Assembly (NCBI GenBank): GCA_043777375.1
Contig: JAYWHX010000041.1
Span: 1-64,000 of the forward strand
Direction of reading: 5' to 3'
Length of the DNA stretch: 64,000 nucleotides
From: TH-plancto1 sp043777375
GTDB taxonomy: Bacteria > Planctomycetota > Planctomycetia > Planctomycetales > Planctomycetaceae
Shown here: in pieces, positions 61,243 to 64,000 of the stretch
Layout: each line of letters begins with the position of its first letter
Position numbering within the stretch: the first letter of the stretch is position 1
Translations under genes and position numbers: made by a program
Notes under the pieces: generated by a model
Seen by the model: only the letters and a program-made list of their open reading frames with translations
Told to the model about the DNA's origin: nothing
Database searches by the model: none

Positions 61243-61280
61243 AACCCGCTGATGCTTCAGTTGCATCAGTGGGTTTCTTT
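61243..61280 (+). terminator. Intrinsic terminator of the fasciclin gene
   Basis: A stem AACCCGCTGATGC pairs with GCATCAGTGGGTT (one G-T pair), with a seven-base loop, and is followed by a T-rich tail. It lies 64 bp after the stop. Confidence 0.85.
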
Positions 61281-61366
61281 ATTCACCTCAGCAGACGGGC
61301 GAAAATAGTCGCCCCGCCACTCCGCTAGTCGGGGAGGTTCTCCCTGCTTGCCTTGTTCAAATGGAT

Positions 61367-62260
61367 TCAAACTGCCGGAGTCGATTCGCCCGGCTCCACG
61401 TGAATCAACACACCGGTCAAGCTGGGAAGCTGGCTCTTGAGGATTGATTTCACTTTTCCCGCCAAGGCATGGGCCACGCGAATTGTCAGTTCCGGATCGA
61501 CGTGCAGATGCATATCGACGTGATATCCCGAACCGCTTTTTCTCACGAAGACTTTCTCCACCTCGCGAACGCCGTCCACTCCACAAGCGACTGCGATCAC
61601 CTTCTCGACCATTTCGTGCGCGACCGCATCGAGCAGTTCATTGAGCGCCGGTCGGATTAGACGTGAAGCCGAGACCAGGATCACTCCGCTCGCCAGAATC
61701 GCAGCAACTTCATCGGCGTAAACCAAGCCAGGGATCGGAAACATTCGTGGTCCCCAGACCGCGATGGAGACGCCCAGAAAAGCCGCCACGGATGTAATGG
61801 CATCGGAACGATGATGCCAAGCGTCCGCCCGAGCAGCATCGGAATCAAACTGGTCAGCTCCCTGCATGACGAACCGAAACAGCACCTCTTTGACAATCAC
61901 CACTCCGATCAGCACGAACAATGTCCAGCCAGCGGGAGCTTGGTGAGGGATCATGATCTCGTGCAACGCCTTCGTCACAATGAAGACCGCAGCGACGACT
62001 AAAAGAACGCCTACTCCGAGAGATGCTAGTGCCTCGGCTTTTCCGTATCCGTATGGGTGGTTTTTGTCGGGTGGCTTAGACGCCACACGCAGTGCCTGCC
62101 AGACCAGGACAGATCCAACCGTATCTGCCAGAGACTCCACAGCATCAGCCACCAGCGCGCTCGACAGCCCCCACACTCCAGCAGCCAATTTGACCACAGC
62201 CAGGAGAATGCTGGCGAAGAACCCGATGACCGTATTTCGCTGAAGTGATGTTTGCGACAT
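61367..62260 (-). CDS. CDF-family (FieF-like) metal cation efflux protein
   Basis: 297 aa with five to six membrane segments and a C-terminal cytoplasmic domain. The transmembrane metal site is ALVADAVESLADTVGS (Glu42, Asp46) and AWHHRSDA (His149, Asp153); Glu replaces the first Asp of FieF, which may change metal choice. The C-terminal domain has VHM/HLHVDPELTIRVAHAL, typical of the family. It exports divalent cations such as Zn or Fe in exchange for protons. It is convergent with the fasciclin gene and divergent from spoVR. Confidence 0.93.
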   Translation of the reverse strand: MSQTSLQRNTVIGFFASILLAVVKLAAGVWGLSSALVADAVESLADTVGSVLVWQALRVASKPPDKNHPYGYGKAEALASLGVGVLLVVAAVFIVTKALHEIMIPHQAPAGWTLFVLIGVVIVKEVLFRFVMQGADQFDSDAARADAWHHRSDAITSVAAFLGVSIAVWGPRMFPIPGLVYADEVAAILASGVILVSASRLIRPALNELLDAVAHEMVEKVIAVACGVDGVREVEKVFVRKSGSGYHVDMHLHVDPELTIRVAHALAGKVKSILKSQLPSLTGVLIHVEPGESTPAV

Positions 62261-62457
62261 GTTTGCCAGTCTACGGAGAGGTTCTCACCTGATCCAGAGA
62301 TCGACCACGTCACTTGAAGTTGATCTCAGTCCCCCGCTCGGTAATCCTCTATCCGCATCCCCCTTGCTGCGCATATGATTCCGAAGCCCGGTTCACCTCG
62401 CGAGTGGACCGTTCAGTGTTCATTTTGGACGTGGAGTCTCTACCGAGGCAACGCACC

Positions 62458-63993
62458 ATGACGGTTTCTCAAGACCATGATCTGCCTCCTGAGCTGCTGG
62501 CTCTCCAGAGCGAGATGGCCACGATTGCCCGGAACTATGGGCTCGATTTCCCCAAGACCATCTTCGAGTTCGTCGACTACGACGAGATGAGCATGATGGC
62601 GGCTTACGGCGGGTTCCCGGTCCGCTATCCGCACTGGCGGTTCGGATCGCAGTATGACGAGTTGATGAAGGGGTACTCGTACGGTCTGCAAAAGATTTAC
62701 GAGATGGTGATCAACACCGACCCGTGTTACGCCTACCTGCTCAATTGCAACGGACTGACCGATCAGAAGCTGGTGATCGCGCACGTCTACGGGCACGGGG
62801 ATTTCTTCAAGCACAATGCTTGGTTCCAGCACACCAACGTCCGCATGCTGGATCAGATGGCGAACCATGCCTCGAGGATCAACCGCTACATCGATCGTCA
62901 TGGGTACGACGTGGTCGAGCAGTTTGTCGATGCGTGCCTGTCGATCGAAGACCTGATCGACCCGCACTCAGTGCATATTCGTCGGCGTTCCAACCCGAAA
63001 CAGCTGGAAGCGGATCGCCAGAAACATGATCGAGAACAAGAGGAAGACGAGCATGGCTTGAACGAAGGGCGCGGCAAATTCGAGGCCAAGGGGTACATGG
63101 AATCCTTTATTAACCCACCGCAAATCCTGCACGCCGAGCAGGAAGAACGGCGTCGCATCGATGCCGCCCGTGCCGCCCAGCGCAAATTCCCCGAGGAGCC
63201 GCAGCGCGACATCATGCTGTTCCTGCTCGAGCATGCCCCGCTCCGCGACTGGCAACACGACATCCTAGCCATCATCCGCGACGAAGCGTACTACTTCGCC
63301 CCGCAAGGCATGACCAAGATCATGAACGAGGGCTGGGCCAGCTTCTGGCACTCGACGATTATGACGCGGCACGGCCTGACCGATGCGGAGATCATCGACT
63401 ACGCCGACCACCACTCGGGCACGATGGCCATGTCGGGGATGCGGCTGAACCCCTACAAGATCGGCATCGAACTCTACCGCGACATCGAGGACCGCTGGAA
63501 TCGCGGCCAATTCGGTTCCGAGTGGGAGAGCTGCGACGACGAAGAAGAGAAGAAGCACTGGGACCGCCAGCTCGGCCTGGGCCGGGAAAAGATCTTCGAG
63601 GTCCGCCAGATCCACAACGATGTGACCTTCATCGACAGCTTCCTGACCGAGGACTTCTGCCGCAAGAACAAGTTCTTCAGCTTCGCTTTCAATGAAGAGA
63701 AGAAGGACTACGAGATCGCCAGCCGCGAGTTCAGTGAGATCAAGTCCCAGCTACTCAACAATCTGACCAATCACGGCCGCCCGTTCATTTCTGTGATCGA
63801 CGGCAACTACAAGAACCGGGGCGAGCTGTATCTGAAACACGACTACCAGGGGATCGAACTTAAGGCCGACTACGCCAAGGCCACTCTGACGAACCTGCAA
63901 CGCCTGTGGGGGCGCCCGGTCCATATCGAGACGATGGTCGACGACAAAAGCCAGGTGATGGGGTTCGACGGGACACGTCACGAGGTTGTGTAA
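62458..63993 (+). CDS. spoVR: SpoVR family protein
   Basis: 511 aa from the ATG at 62458, the natural start of the family; the frame extends upstream without a better start. SpoVR motifs: GLDFPKTIFEFVDYDEMSMMAAYGGFPVRYPHWRFG, YAYLLNCNGLTDQKLVIAHVYGHGDFFKHN, GMTKIMNEGWASFWHSTIMT and ADHHSGTMAMSGMRLNPYKIGIELYRDIE. In many bacteria the gene lies with prkA and a DUF444 (yeaH) gene; these are not upstream here, and the window ends seven bases past the stop, so the downstream side cannot be seen. The role is poorly defined (spore cortex in Bacillus; stress-linked elsewhere). Confidence 0.96.
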   Translation: MTVSQDHDLPPELLALQSEMATIARNYGLDFPKTIFEFVDYDEMSMMAAYGGFPVRYPHWRFGSQYDELMKGYSYGLQKIYEMVINTDPCYAYLLNCNGLTDQKLVIAHVYGHGDFFKHNAWFQHTNVRMLDQMANHASRINRYIDRHGYDVVEQFVDACLSIEDLIDPHSVHIRRRSNPKQLEADRQKHDREQEEDEHGLNEGRGKFEAKGYMESFINPPQILHAEQEERRRIDAARAAQRKFPEEPQRDIMLFLLEHAPLRDWQHDILAIIRDEAYYFAPQGMTKIMNEGWASFWHSTIMTRHGLTDAEIIDYADHHSGTMAMSGMRLNPYKIGIELYRDIEDRWNRGQFGSEWESCDDEEEKKHWDRQLGLGREKIFEVRQIHNDVTFIDSFLTEDFCRKNKFFSFAFNEEKKDYEIASREFSEIKSQLLNNLTNHGRPFISVIDGNYKNRGELYLKHDYQGIELKADYAKATLTNLQRLWGRPVHIETMVDDKSQVMGFDGTRHEVV

Positions 63994-64000
63994 TCCGGCG

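Overview
The window looks like a piece of chromosome from a planctomycete, probably of the order Planctomycetales. The evidence is the combination of families: a prepilin-like DUF1559 protein followed by a small lipoprotein, a giant PSCyt1/DUF1549/DUF1553 cytochrome-type protein, a Ser/Thr kinase fused to a formylglycine-generating-enzyme-like domain, a DUF6807 (PmoA-like) protein, and many secreted proteins of unknown function. Genes are mostly single or in pairs, and biosynthetic genes (trpB, thiC, hisG, gap, glnII) stand apart from their pathway partners. I cannot name a species from sequence alone.

Layout. 1-3300 is a visibly AT-richer stretch with a small CxxC protein, a caspase-like (clan CD) protein, a secreted protein and the 3' half of the kinase gene. 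4885-8358 encodes a PPi-dependent phosphoenolpyruvate carboxykinase. 8759-13704 holds the DUF1559/lipoprotein pair, a QW-motif protein and a polytopic GT-C-like protein. 14134-20379 has GAPDH, a lipoprotein, a CE1-type esterase, an S9 peptidase and a type II glutamine synthetase. 21154-25050 is a very large inverse-autotransporter-like protein with a beta-helix region. 25781-30359 has an aldo/keto reductase, a hydrolase/permease pair and trpB. 30579-34286 has a RecF/OLD-like ATPase coupled to a DUF4276 protein (a possible defence module) next to thiC. 34511-42797 has a membrane protein, a second GT-C protein, the PSD1 protein, a DUF1223 protein and an ASCH protein. 42998-48736 has an RNA methyltransferase with a repetitive tail, an S1-domain protein and an FHA protein. 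49168-52070 is a small surface-glycan cluster (GT2, hexapeptide acetyltransferase, WecE). 52507-63993 has a secreted peroxiredoxin, an inositol-phosphatase family protein, tRNA-Ser(GGA), hisG, DUF6807, a pseudouridine synthase, a mutarotase, a two-domain fasciclin protein, a CDF metal transporter and SpoVR.

The most unusual signal is not a gene. Short palindromic elements, built of two inverted arms that in most cases are themselves hairpins, occur between genes and also inside reading frames without breaking them: two in the GT-C gene at 35068-37527 and two in the PSD1 gene at 38060-41311. One is exactly 69 bp and in perfect codon phase, so it adds exactly 23 residues. A MITE-like element with 18-bp perfect terminal inverted repeats (19061-19205) and a roughly 120-bp dispersed repeat with two diverged copies are also present. 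Other points for follow-up are the caspase locus, the ATPase/DUF4276 pair, the seven-fold Pro-rich repeat tail on the methyltransferase, and the composition break inside the kinase gene.
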